Below, piece after piece: positions 33,366 to 40,632 of a DNA stretch of 64,000 nt. Position 1 is the stretch's first letter. Each line of letters begins with the position of its first letter. The notes below the pieces were generated by a model, which ran no database searches, had not been told where the DNA came from, and saw only the letters and a program-made list of their open reading frames with translations. A program made the position numbers and the translations under genes. The stretch is from Pseudomonas sp. CCC3.1 (lineage in GTDB: Bacteria > Pseudomonadota > Gammaproteobacteria > Pseudomonadales > Pseudomonadaceae): contig NZ_CP133778.1 of the NCBI RefSeq assembly GCF_034347405.1, forward strand, positions 62,001 to 126,000, read 5' to 3'.

Positions 33366-34328
33366 ATGTCGCTTAGCAAGTCAGAACTGCTTAAGGCCTA
33401 TCGCAAAATGCGCGAAATTCGCGTGTTCGAAGAACGTCTCCATCAAGAGAACACCACCGGCGATATCCCCGGATTCATTCACCTTTATTGCGGTGAAGAG
33501 GCGATCGCCGTAGGGGTTTGCGAGCACCTTAAAGACACCGACTACATCGGCTCGACCCACCGTGGTCACGGCCACTGCATCGCCAAAGGCTGTGATATTC
33601 ACGGGATGATGGCGGAAATCTTTGGCAAGGATTCAGGGCTCTGCCGAGGCAAGGGCGGGTCCATGCACATCGCCGATTTGAGCAAAGGCATGCTCGGTGC
33701 CAACGCCATTGTTGGTGGCGCGCCACCGTTGGCCATCGGTGCGGCCCTGACTGCAAAAACCTTGGGTAATGGCGGGGTGGCCGTATCGTTTACCGGTGAT
33801 GGCGGCTCGAACCAGGGGCTGGTATTCGAAGCCATGAATATGGCCGTGGTGCTGCAATTGCCGGTCATTTTCATGTTCGAGAACAACGGCTTCGGCGAAG
33901 CCACCGGCCACGACTATGCAGTGGGCGGGCGCAACATTACCCAGCGTGCGGCAGGCTTCGGCATGCCTGCGGTCAAGGTTGACGGCACGGACTTCTTCTC
34001 GGTCTATGAAGCGGTTGGGGTGGCCGTCGAGCGGGCGCGCAATGGCGGCGGACCTACTGCAATCGAAGCGGTGGCCCATCGTTGGTACGGGCACTTTGAA
34101 GGCGACCCGATGCTGTATCGCGCCGATGGCGAAGTCGAGCGTCTGCGCCAGGAAAGCGACCCTTTGAAAATCTTCAGTCAACACGTTGCCGGTCAAGTCT
34201 CCCCAGAAGAACTGCAAGCCATCGACGCCGAGGTTAACGCCTTGGTCGACGATGCCGTGGCCAAGGCCCGCGCGGCAGATTTCCCTGCGGTAGAAAGCTT
34301 GCTGACCGACGTCTACGTGTCTTACTGA
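33366..34328 (+). CDS. acoA: Acetoin dehydrogenase E1 alpha subunit AcoA
   Basis: Thiamine-diphosphate-dependent E1 component that cleaves acetoin into acetaldehyde and an acetyl group passed to the E2 lipoyl arm. The 320-residue product carries HRGHGHCIAKG and the ThDP motif TGDGGSNQGLVFEAMNMA, which ends in FENNGFGEAT. The start MSLSKSELLKAYRKMREIRVFEERL has AGAGGGC upstream. It is first in an operon with acoB, acoC and lpdA. It resembles pyruvate dehydrogenase E1 alpha, but the context with a diacetyl/acetoin reductase and AcoK-type regulator favours acetoin. Confidence 0.92.
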   Translation: MSLSKSELLKAYRKMREIRVFEERLHQENTTGDIPGFIHLYCGEEAIAVGVCEHLKDTDYIGSTHRGHGHCIAKGCDIHGMMAEIFGKDSGLCRGKGGSMHIADLSKGMLGANAIVGGAPPLAIGAALTAKTLGNGGVAVSFTGDGGSNQGLVFEAMNMAVVLQLPVIFMFENNGFGEATGHDYAVGGRNITQRAAGFGMPAVKVDGTDFFSVYEAVGVAVERARNGGGPTAIEAVAHRWYGHFEGDPMLYRADGEVERLRQESDPLKIFSQHVAGQVSPEELQAIDAEVNALVDDAVAKARAADFPAVESLLTDVYVSY

Positions 34329-34339
34329 GGATTCAAACC

Positions 34340-35359
34340 ATGGCAATTCGTACTTATCGTGAAGCGGTCAAAGAAGCCCTGGCTCAGGAAATGGCACTCG
34401 ACGATCGTGTGGTCTTGATCGGCGAAGACGTGTGCGGCGGGCAGGCCGGTACAGCCGAAGTGGGCAGCAAAGGCGAGGCGTTCGGCGGCGTGCTGGGCGT
34501 GACCAAAGGCTTGTGGACCGAGTTCGGTTCGGCGCGGGTTATCGATACGCCGATCACCGAGTCGGCCATTATCGGCATGGCGGCGGGCGCGGCCATGACC
34601 GGCTTGCGGCCTGTGGCTGAACTGATGTTCATGGACTTTTTTGGCGTCTGCCACGACATGCTCTACAACCAGGCAGCCAAGTTTCGCTACATGTTCGGCG
34701 GCAAGGCCAAGGCCCCGATGGTGGTGCGCGGTATGATCGGCGCGGGCTTCTCGGCAGCGGCCCAGCACTCGCAATCGCCTTACCATATTTTCGCCACCAC
34801 GCCGGGCCTGAAAGTCGTGGTTCCGTCGACCCCGTATGACGTCAAAGGCTTGCTGATTCAAGCCATTCGCGACGACGATCCGGTGGTGTTCTGCGAACAC
34901 AAGGCGCTTTACGACATCAAGGGCGAAGTGCCCGAAGAGCCTTACACCATTCCTTTTGGCGTGGCCAACTACACCCGCGAAGGCACCGACGTGACCATCA
35001 TCGCCCTCGCGGCCATGGTCCACAAAGCCAACCAGGTGGCCGACAAACTGGCGGGCGAAGGCATCTCGGTTGAAGTGGTCGACCCGCGCACGGTCTCGCC
35101 GCTGGACGAAGACGGCATTCTTGAATCTGTGACCTCTACTGGCCGTGTGGTGATTGTCGACGAGTCGGCCGCGCGCCTGGGCTTTGCCCACGACCTCGCT
35201 GCCTTGATCGCCACCAAAGCCTTTTACCAGCTCAAAGCCCCGATCATCATGGTCACCCCGCCACACACACCGGTGCCGTTCTCGCCCGTGCTGGAACAGG
35301 CCTGGATCCCGAGCGTCGATCGCATCGAGGCCGCCGTACGTAAAGTGATGGAGGCCTGA
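34340..35359 (+). CDS. acoB: Acetoin dehydrogenase E1 beta subunit AcoB
   Basis: Beta subunit of the E1 heterotetramer. The 339-residue protein has the conserved transketolase pyrimidine domain (MALDDRVVLIGEDVCGGQAG, DTPITESAIIGMAAGAAMTG, AQHSQSPYHIFATTPGLKVVVPSTPYD) and the C-terminal domain (VVDPRTVSPLDEDGILESV, IVDESAARLGFAHD). It starts 11 nt after acoA, and acoC follows after 2 nt. Confidence 0.94.
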   Translation: MAIRTYREAVKEALAQEMALDDRVVLIGEDVCGGQAGTAEVGSKGEAFGGVLGVTKGLWTEFGSARVIDTPITESAIIGMAAGAAMTGLRPVAELMFMDFFGVCHDMLYNQAAKFRYMFGGKAKAPMVVRGMIGAGFSAAAQHSQSPYHIFATTPGLKVVVPSTPYDVKGLLIQAIRDDDPVVFCEHKALYDIKGEVPEEPYTIPFGVANYTREGTDVTIIALAAMVHKANQVADKLAGEGISVEVVDPRTVSPLDEDGILESVTSTGRVVIVDESAARLGFAHDLAALIATKAFYQLKAPIIMVTPPHTPVPFSPVLEQAWIPSVDRIEAAVRKVMEA

Positions 35360-35361
35360 AC

Positions 35362-36870
35362 ATGAGCGAGATCAAAATCATCGAGGTGCCTAAATGGGGC
35401 CTGTCGATGGAAGAGGGCACCCTGAATAACTGGCTGATTGAAGAAGGCGACAGCTTCAAACAGCATCAGGAACTGTGCGACATCGAGACCAGCAAAATCT
35501 CCAACGTTCTGGAGGCGCCGTTCGATGGCGTGCTGCGCCGCAAAGTGGCGCAGCCGGGGCAAACCTTGCCGGTCGGCGGGTTGCTGGGAGTGGTGGCCGA
35601 TGCGTCGGTCAGCGATGCCGAAATTGACGCCTTTATTGCTCAGCGAGGTACAGCGCCTGCCGCTGCGGCCCCGCAGCCAGAGGTTGTTTCGGTCGCTGCT
35701 GCGGCACCGGCTGTCGCCGTTAAGGCGTCTGAACCGGTAGCGGTTCCAGCGGCAAAAACCACTCACGGCTGGCACGTGCCGCAGGCGTTACTCGGCGCAA
35801 GTGCCGAATCGGTGTTTGCTACGCCGCACGCCACGCGTTTGGCCAAAGAACTGGGCATCGACTTAAGCCGTGTCAACGGCACAGGCCCGCAAGGGCGCAT
35901 CAGCGTGAGTGACATCGAGCACGCCGTTAAGGACCTCGGCGGCAAGGTCGCGACGCTTCAACCGGCGCTCAAAGCGGATGGCCCTGCGCGTTCGCGGGCC
36001 GATGACAGTCACATTGTGGCCACGCCGGTGGCGCGTCGTTTGGCCGCCAAGCTGGGCGTTAATCTTAACGATTGCCGCGTCACTGGCAGCCGTGGTCGGG
36101 TCAGCAAGGCCGATGTGCTGGAAGTCAGCGCGGTGCAAAATCCGCGGGTGGCGCTGACTGTTCAAGCAACGCCTGAAGCGCCGCACGCCGACGTGCTGCC
36201 CATGAACGGCATGCGCAAAGCGATTGCGGCGCGCTTGCAAGCGTCCAAACGCACGGCCCCGCACTTTCGCTTGCAGGCTGATCTGGACCTTGAAGCGCTG
36301 CTGGCGCTGCGCAGTGAAATCAACGCCTCGGCCCCGGCGATCAAACTGTCGGTCAATGACCTGCTGATCAAAGCCTGTGCGCTGGCGCTGATCAAAGTGC
36401 CGGACGTGAACGTGCAGTTCGACGAAGAACGCCAGGCCGTCTTGCGCTTTGCCGACGCTGATATTTCGGTGGCTGTGGCCCTGCCCGCAGGCTTGATTAC
36501 GCCCATCGTGCGTCAGGCCAATCGCAAGAGCCTGTCGAGCATCTCTGAAGAAATGCTCAGCCTGGTGACCAAAGCCAAAGCCGGCAACCTCAAGCCTGAG
36601 GAGTTCCAGGGCGGCACATTCAGTATTTCCAATCTGGGCATGCTCGGCGTCAGCCAGTTCGACGCCATCATCAATCCGCCCCAAGGCGCAATTCTGGCCA
36701 TCGGCGCGGGCGAGCAACGGGTGGTTGCGCACAATGGTCAAGCCGCGGTGCGCACACAAATGACCGTGACCTTGTCGTGCGATCACCGGGTGATCGATGG
36801 CGCGTTGGGGGCGACGTTCCTCAAAGAACTCAAGCGTCTGGTACAGACCCCAAGCTTGATGATGCTCTAG
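35362..36870 (+). CDS. acoC: Acetoin dehydrogenase E2 dihydrolipoamide acetyltransferase AcoC with two subunit-binding domains
   Basis: Transfers the acetyl group from lipoamide to CoA. The 502-residue layout is as follows. A lipoyl domain covers 1-80 with lipoylated K45 in DIETSKISN. An Ala/Pro/Val-rich linker spans 95-140. A first peripheral-subunit-binding domain starts near 153 (ATPHATRLAKELGIDLSRV, GTGPQGRI) and a second near 220 (ATPVARRLAAKLGVNLNDC, GSRGRV). The catalytic domain runs from about 275 and has DHRVIDG (His475, Asp479). This acyltransferase-type E2 differs from the alpha/beta-hydrolase-type AcoC I recall from P. putida. Confidence 0.9.
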   Translation: MSEIKIIEVPKWGLSMEEGTLNNWLIEEGDSFKQHQELCDIETSKISNVLEAPFDGVLRRKVAQPGQTLPVGGLLGVVADASVSDAEIDAFIAQRGTAPAAAAPQPEVVSVAAAAPAVAVKASEPVAVPAAKTTHGWHVPQALLGASAESVFATPHATRLAKELGIDLSRVNGTGPQGRISVSDIEHAVKDLGGKVATLQPALKADGPARSRADDSHIVATPVARRLAAKLGVNLNDCRVTGSRGRVSKADVLEVSAVQNPRVALTVQATPEAPHADVLPMNGMRKAIAARLQASKRTAPHFRLQADLDLEALLALRSEINASAPAIKLSVNDLLIKACALALIKVPDVNVQFDEERQAVLRFADADISVAVALPAGLITPIVRQANRKSLSSISEEMLSLVTKAKAGNLKPEEFQGGTFSISNLGMLGVSQFDAIINPPQGAILAIGAGEQRVVAHNGQAAVRTQMTVTLSCDHRVIDGALGATFLKELKRLVQTPSLMML

Positions 36871-36878
36871 GAGCCACC

Positions 36879-38276
36879 ATGACCGATAAATTTGATGTAC
36901 TCGTCATCGGTGGCGGCCCCGGCGGCTACGTGGCCGCTATCCGCGCGGCCCAATTGGGGCTGAGCACGGCGCTGGTCGAACAGCAGCACTTGGGCGGCAT
37001 CTGCCTGAACTGGGGCTGCATTCCGACCAAAGCCATGCTCAAGGGCGCTGAAGTCGGGCACACCTTGAAGCACCTGGGCACCTTTGGTTTCAGCGCTGAC
37101 AACATCCAGTTTGATATTGCGCAACTGGTCGCTCACAGCCGTGGCGTGTCGCGCAAACTGACCGCGGGTATTGCTTATTTGCTGAAGAAAAACGCGGTCA
37201 GGGTCATTGACGGCCGTGGCCGGGTCAGCGCCAAAGGCGTGGTCACCGTCAGCGCTGAACAGGGCGAGGCGGTGTATCAGGCGCGGCATATCATTCTGGC
37301 CACCGGGGCCCGACCCAGGCCGTTACCGGGGCTGGTGGCCGACGGGCAAAAAGTCTGGAGCTACTTCGATGCACTGGTGCCCAAAAGCGTGCCCGAGTCG
37401 TTGCTGGTGATTGGCTCTGGCGCCATTGGTGTGGAGTTCGCCAGCTTGTACAGCGACCTGGGCAGTCAGGTGACGCTGGTCGAAGTGGCCAAGCACATCA
37501 TGCCGGTCGAAGACCAAGAGGTTGCGAGCCTGGTGCAGCGCGAGTTCGAGCAACGCGGGATTCGCGTGCTGACACAGACCAAAGTCAGCGCGGTGCAAGG
37601 CGAGGTGGGCGCGCTGCACTGCACGCTCTCGCTCAGCGATGGCAGCGAGCAGACCGTGCAGGTGGCGCAAGTGCTGCTGGCAGCTGGCATCCAACCGAAC
37701 ATTGAAGACATGGGGCTTGAAGCGCTGGGCGTCGAGTTTGAAAAAGGCTTTATCAAAACCGACCCGTGGTGCCGAACCAGCGTTGCCGGGCTGTATGCGA
37801 TTGGCGACGTGGCGGGCGCACCGTGCCTGGCGCACAAGGCCAGCCATGAAGGCGTGGTGTGTGTCGAAAAACTCGCAGGGGTCGAAGGCGTGCACCCGCT
37901 GAACAAAAACCGCATTCCGGGCTGCACTTATGCCCGACCGGAAGTCGCCAGTCTGGGGCTCACCGAAGCGGCGGCGCGCAGCAACGGACATAACGTCGCC
38001 GTGGGGCGCTTCGACTATCAAGCCAACGGCAAAGCGTTGGCCATGGGCGAAAGCAAAGGCTTTGTAAAAACGGTTTTCGATGCCGACACCGGCGAACTGC
38101 TGGGGGCGCACATGGTAGGGCCGCATGTGACCGAACAGATCCAGGGATTTGGCATCGCCCAAGCGCTGGAAGCCACGGACGCTGAGTTGAGTGACGTGAT
38201 CTTTGCGCACCCCACCCTCAGCGAAGCCATGCACGAAGCGGTGCTGGCGGCCCGAGATCGTGCGCTGCATCAATAG
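36879..38276 (+). CDS. lpdA: Dihydrolipoyl dehydrogenase (acetoin complex E3)
   Basis: FAD enzyme that reoxidises the dihydrolipoyl arm with NAD. ATG 36879 (MTDKFDVLVIGGGPGGYVAA, 465 residues) follows TAGGAGCC; longer in-frame extensions into acoC are not supported. The redox disulfide is Cys42/Cys47 in GGICLNWGCIPTK. NAD-binding GSGAIGVEFAS, the FAD motif LYAIGDVAG and the C-terminal HPTLSEAMHEA active-site His are visible. It is 8 nt after acoC and probably dedicated to the acetoin complex. Confidence 0.95.
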   Translation: MTDKFDVLVIGGGPGGYVAAIRAAQLGLSTALVEQQHLGGICLNWGCIPTKAMLKGAEVGHTLKHLGTFGFSADNIQFDIAQLVAHSRGVSRKLTAGIAYLLKKNAVRVIDGRGRVSAKGVVTVSAEQGEAVYQARHIILATGARPRPLPGLVADGQKVWSYFDALVPKSVPESLLVIGSGAIGVEFASLYSDLGSQVTLVEVAKHIMPVEDQEVASLVQREFEQRGIRVLTQTKVSAVQGEVGALHCTLSLSDGSEQTVQVAQVLLAAGIQPNIEDMGLEALGVEFEKGFIKTDPWCRTSVAGLYAIGDVAGAPCLAHKASHEGVVCVEKLAGVEGVHPLNKNRIPGCTYARPEVASLGLTEAAARSNGHNVAVGRFDYQANGKALAMGESKGFVKTVFDADTGELLGAHMVGPHVTEQIQGFGIAQALEATDAELSDVIFAHPTLSEAMHEAVLAARDRALHQ

Positions 38277-38283
38277 ACCCGCC

Positions 38284-38311
38284 AGCGGTCTGGGCTATGG
38301 TTTAGACCGCT
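38284..38311. other. Hairpin between lpdA and the SDR gene
   Basis: AGCGGTCT (38284-38291) and AGACCGCT (38304-38311) form a perfect 8-bp stem with a 12-nt loop. No T run follows, so it is more likely an RNA-stability or attenuating structure inside the aco transcript than a full terminator. Confidence 0.45.
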
Positions 38312-38343
38312 GACCATGCTAACGATTGAAAGGAGCCCAACGA

Positions 38344-39123
38344 ATGAAACTCACTGGAAAAGTGGCATTGATCACCGGCGCGGCACAGGGCATTGGCCGT
38401 GGCATCGCATTGCGTCTGGCAAAAGACGGCGCCGACATTGCCTTGGTCGACCTCAATCAGGACAAATTGCGCCAGGTTGCCGAAGAAGTCGAAGCGCTGG
38501 GCCGTAAAGCCAGCACCTTTGTGGCCGACGTAGGTGACCGCGAACAAGTATTCCAGGCCGTTGAGCATGCACACAGCACGCTGGGCGGGTTGGACATCAT
38601 GGTTAACAACGCGGGCATTTCGCAGGTCAAACCGCTGGCCGACGTCACTCAGCAAGAAGTTGAGCGCATCTACCGCATCAACGTCCAAGGCACCTTGTGG
38701 GGCATTCAGGCTGCGGCGGCCAAGTTCCAGGCACTCAAGCGCACAGGCAAAATCATCAATGCCAGTTCGATTGCCGGCCATGAAGGCTATGCCTTGCTGG
38801 GCGTTTATTCCTCCACCAAATTCGCGGTACGGGCCTTGACCCAAGCGGCGGCCAAAGAGCTGGCGGTGCACGGCATCACCGTCAACGCCTACTGCCCTGG
38901 GGTTGTGGGGACTGACATGTGGGTCGACATCGATAAACGCATGTCCGAAATCACGGGCGCGCCGATTGGTGCGACCTACGAGAAGTTCGTTAACGGGATT
39001 GCCTTGGGCCGTGCGCAAACCCCGGAAGACGTGGCAGCATTCGTCGCCTACCTGGCCAGCCCGGACGCCGACTACATGACCGGCCAAGCGCCGCTGATCG
39101 ATGGTGGATTGGTGTTCCGTTAA
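38344..39123 (+). CDS. Acetoin/diacetyl reductase or 2,3-butanediol dehydrogenase (SDR family, BudC-like)
   Basis: Short-chain dehydrogenase interconverting diacetyl, acetoin and 2,3-butanediol with NAD(H). ATG 38344 is 8 nt after AAGGAG and gives 259 residues (MKLTGKVALITGAAQGIGRG). Nucleotide loop TGAAQGIG, NNAG (MVNNAGISQVKPL), catalytic Ser in NASSIAGHEGY and YSSTK are present. The C-terminal part (GVVGTDMWVDIDKRMSEITG) resembles BudC. Lying 67 nt after lpdA, it probably feeds 2,3-butanediol into the acetoin route. Confidence 0.87.
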   Translation: MKLTGKVALITGAAQGIGRGIALRLAKDGADIALVDLNQDKLRQVAEEVEALGRKASTFVADVGDREQVFQAVEHAHSTLGGLDIMVNNAGISQVKPLADVTQQEVERIYRINVQGTLWGIQAAAAKFQALKRTGKIINASSIAGHEGYALLGVYSSTKFAVRALTQAAAKELAVHGITVNAYCPGVVGTDMWVDIDKRMSEITGAPIGATYEKFVNGIALGRAQTPEDVAAFVAYLASPDADYMTGQAPLIDGGLVFR

Positions 39124-39132
39124 ACCCAACCC

Positions 39133-39278
39133 GTAGCAGCTGCCGAGCTTGGCGAGGCTGCGTCCGATTGCGAAGCGATCGTAAATGCTGAGAACTCGAT
39201 TTAACTGGGTAGTCACGACAGGCCATTTGCGACTGCTGCGCAGCCGGACGTAGCCTCGCCAAGCTCGGCAACTGCTAC
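39133..39278. repeat. 146-bp palindromic REP/BIME, copy A
   Basis: Starts GTAGCAGCTGCCGAGCTTGG and ends CCAAGCTCGGCAACTGCTAC. The centre contains GAGAACTCGATTTAACTGGG. By eye it differs from the copy at 47228-47373 at only four positions. It lies between the convergent SDR and monooxygenase genes. Confidence 0.92.
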
Positions 39279-39299
39279 TAACGGTCGGGCCGTTCGTCC

Positions 39300-40625
39300 T
39301 TAAGCGCTGTAGCGATTACTCGGTCGCTGCAAACCCAGATGCTCGCGCAATGTGGTGCCGCTGTACTCGCGGCGAAACAACCCGCGTTGTTGCAGGATCG
39401 GCACCACGCCGTCGACAAAGTCATGCAGCCCTTCAGGCAGAAACGGCGGCATGATGTTGAAGCCGTCTGCACCCTGTTCTACGAACCATTGCTCCAGCGT
39501 ATCTGCGACAGTTTTCGGCGTGCCGATCACAGTGTGATGCCCGCGAGCACCGGCTATTTTCAGGTACAGCTGACGAATGCTCAGGTTCTCTCGGCGTGCC
39601 AATTCGATAAACAGCGCCTGTCGGCTTTGCATCGAATTGCTCACCGGCAACTCGGGCAATGGCCCGTCCAGGTCGTAACCCGACAGGTCAAAACCACCGG
39701 CCATGCCTGCCAGCAACCCCAGCCCCACACGCGGGTCGAGCAGGTCTTGCAGTTGCTGGTACTTTTCATCGGCTTCGTCCTGGCTGCTGCCGATCACCGG
39801 GGAGATGCCGGGCATGACTCTCAACTGATCCGGCGTGCGTCCATAACCGGCCAGGCGTCCTTTGACGTCTGCATAAAAAGCCTGCGCATTGGCCAATGTC
39901 TGTTGCGCGGTGAAGACCACTTCGGCGGTGCGCGCTGCCAGCGCTTTGCCGGGTTCTGAGGAACCCGCTTGAATCAGCACCGGGTAGCCCTGCGGCGGAC
40001 GTGGAATATTCAGCGGCCCGCGCACCCGGTAGTGCTGCCCTTTGTGGCCCAGCACGTGCAGTTTTTCGGCCTCAAAAAATGTGCCGCTGGCTTTGTCCCG
40101 AACAAACGCGTCGTCTTCGTAGCTGTCCCACAGACCGGTCACCACATCGATGAATTCTTCGGCGCGCTGATAACGGTCGTCGTGCTCGAAATGCTGTTCG
40201 CGGCCAAAATTCAAGGCTTCCAGATCGGTGGCCGAGGTCACCAGGTTCCAGCCGCTGCGCCCGTCACTCAAGTGGTCGAGGGACGCAAACTTGCGCGCCA
40301 GCAAGTAGGGTTCGTTGTAGCTGGTGGACACGGTCGAGATCAGGCCGATGCGCTCGGTTACTGTCGCCAGCCCGGACAGCAGCACAAGGGGGTCGAACAC
40401 GTCACCGGCGGTGGTGTACTGACCGAGTTCGGGCGTGCCCATCAGGGCCAGGTTGTCAGCGAAAAAGATCGCGTCGAACTTGCCCCGCTCAGCCGTTTGC
40501 GCCAGTTGTTTGAAGTGCTGAAAGTTCAGCCCACCCCCGGCCCAGGCGCGTGGGTGGCGCCAGGCGGCCAGGTGATGACCGCTGCTCATGATGAACGCGC
40601 CAAGGCTCATGTGTCGGGTTGTCAT
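39300..40625 (-). CDS. FMNH2-dependent monooxygenase of the NtaA/SnaA/DszA family
   Basis: Bacterial-luciferase-like flavin monooxygenase using reduced FMN from a separate reductase. I use ATG 40625 (MTTRHMSLGAFIMSSGHHLAAW, 441 residues) because GAGGTG lies 5 nt upstream, inside the overlap with the receptor stop; an ATG 18 nt earlier is possible. Family motifs include AERGKFDAIFFADN, GLISTVSTSYNEPYLLARKFASLDHLS, SGWNLVTSA and YPVLIQAGSS. Members oxidise nitrilotriacetate, dibenzothiophene sulfone or dimethyl sulfide. With a sulfonate-type binding protein upstream, an organosulfur substrate is the best guess. No flavin reductase gene is adjacent. Confidence 0.85.
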   Translation of the reverse strand: MTTRHMSLGAFIMSSGHHLAAWRHPRAWAGGGLNFQHFKQLAQTAERGKFDAIFFADNLALMGTPELGQYTTAGDVFDPLVLLSGLATVTERIGLISTVSTSYNEPYLLARKFASLDHLSDGRSGWNLVTSATDLEALNFGREQHFEHDDRYQRAEEFIDVVTGLWDSYEDDAFVRDKASGTFFEAEKLHVLGHKGQHYRVRGPLNIPRPPQGYPVLIQAGSSEPGKALAARTAEVVFTAQQTLANAQAFYADVKGRLAGYGRTPDQLRVMPGISPVIGSSQDEADEKYQQLQDLLDPRVGLGLLAGMAGGFDLSGYDLDGPLPELPVSNSMQSRQALFIELARRENLSIRQLYLKIAGARGHHTVIGTPKTVADTLEQWFVEQGADGFNIMPPFLPEGLHDFVDGVVPILQQRGLFRREYSGTTLREHLGLQRPSNRYSA

Positions 40626-40632
40626 GTTCACC

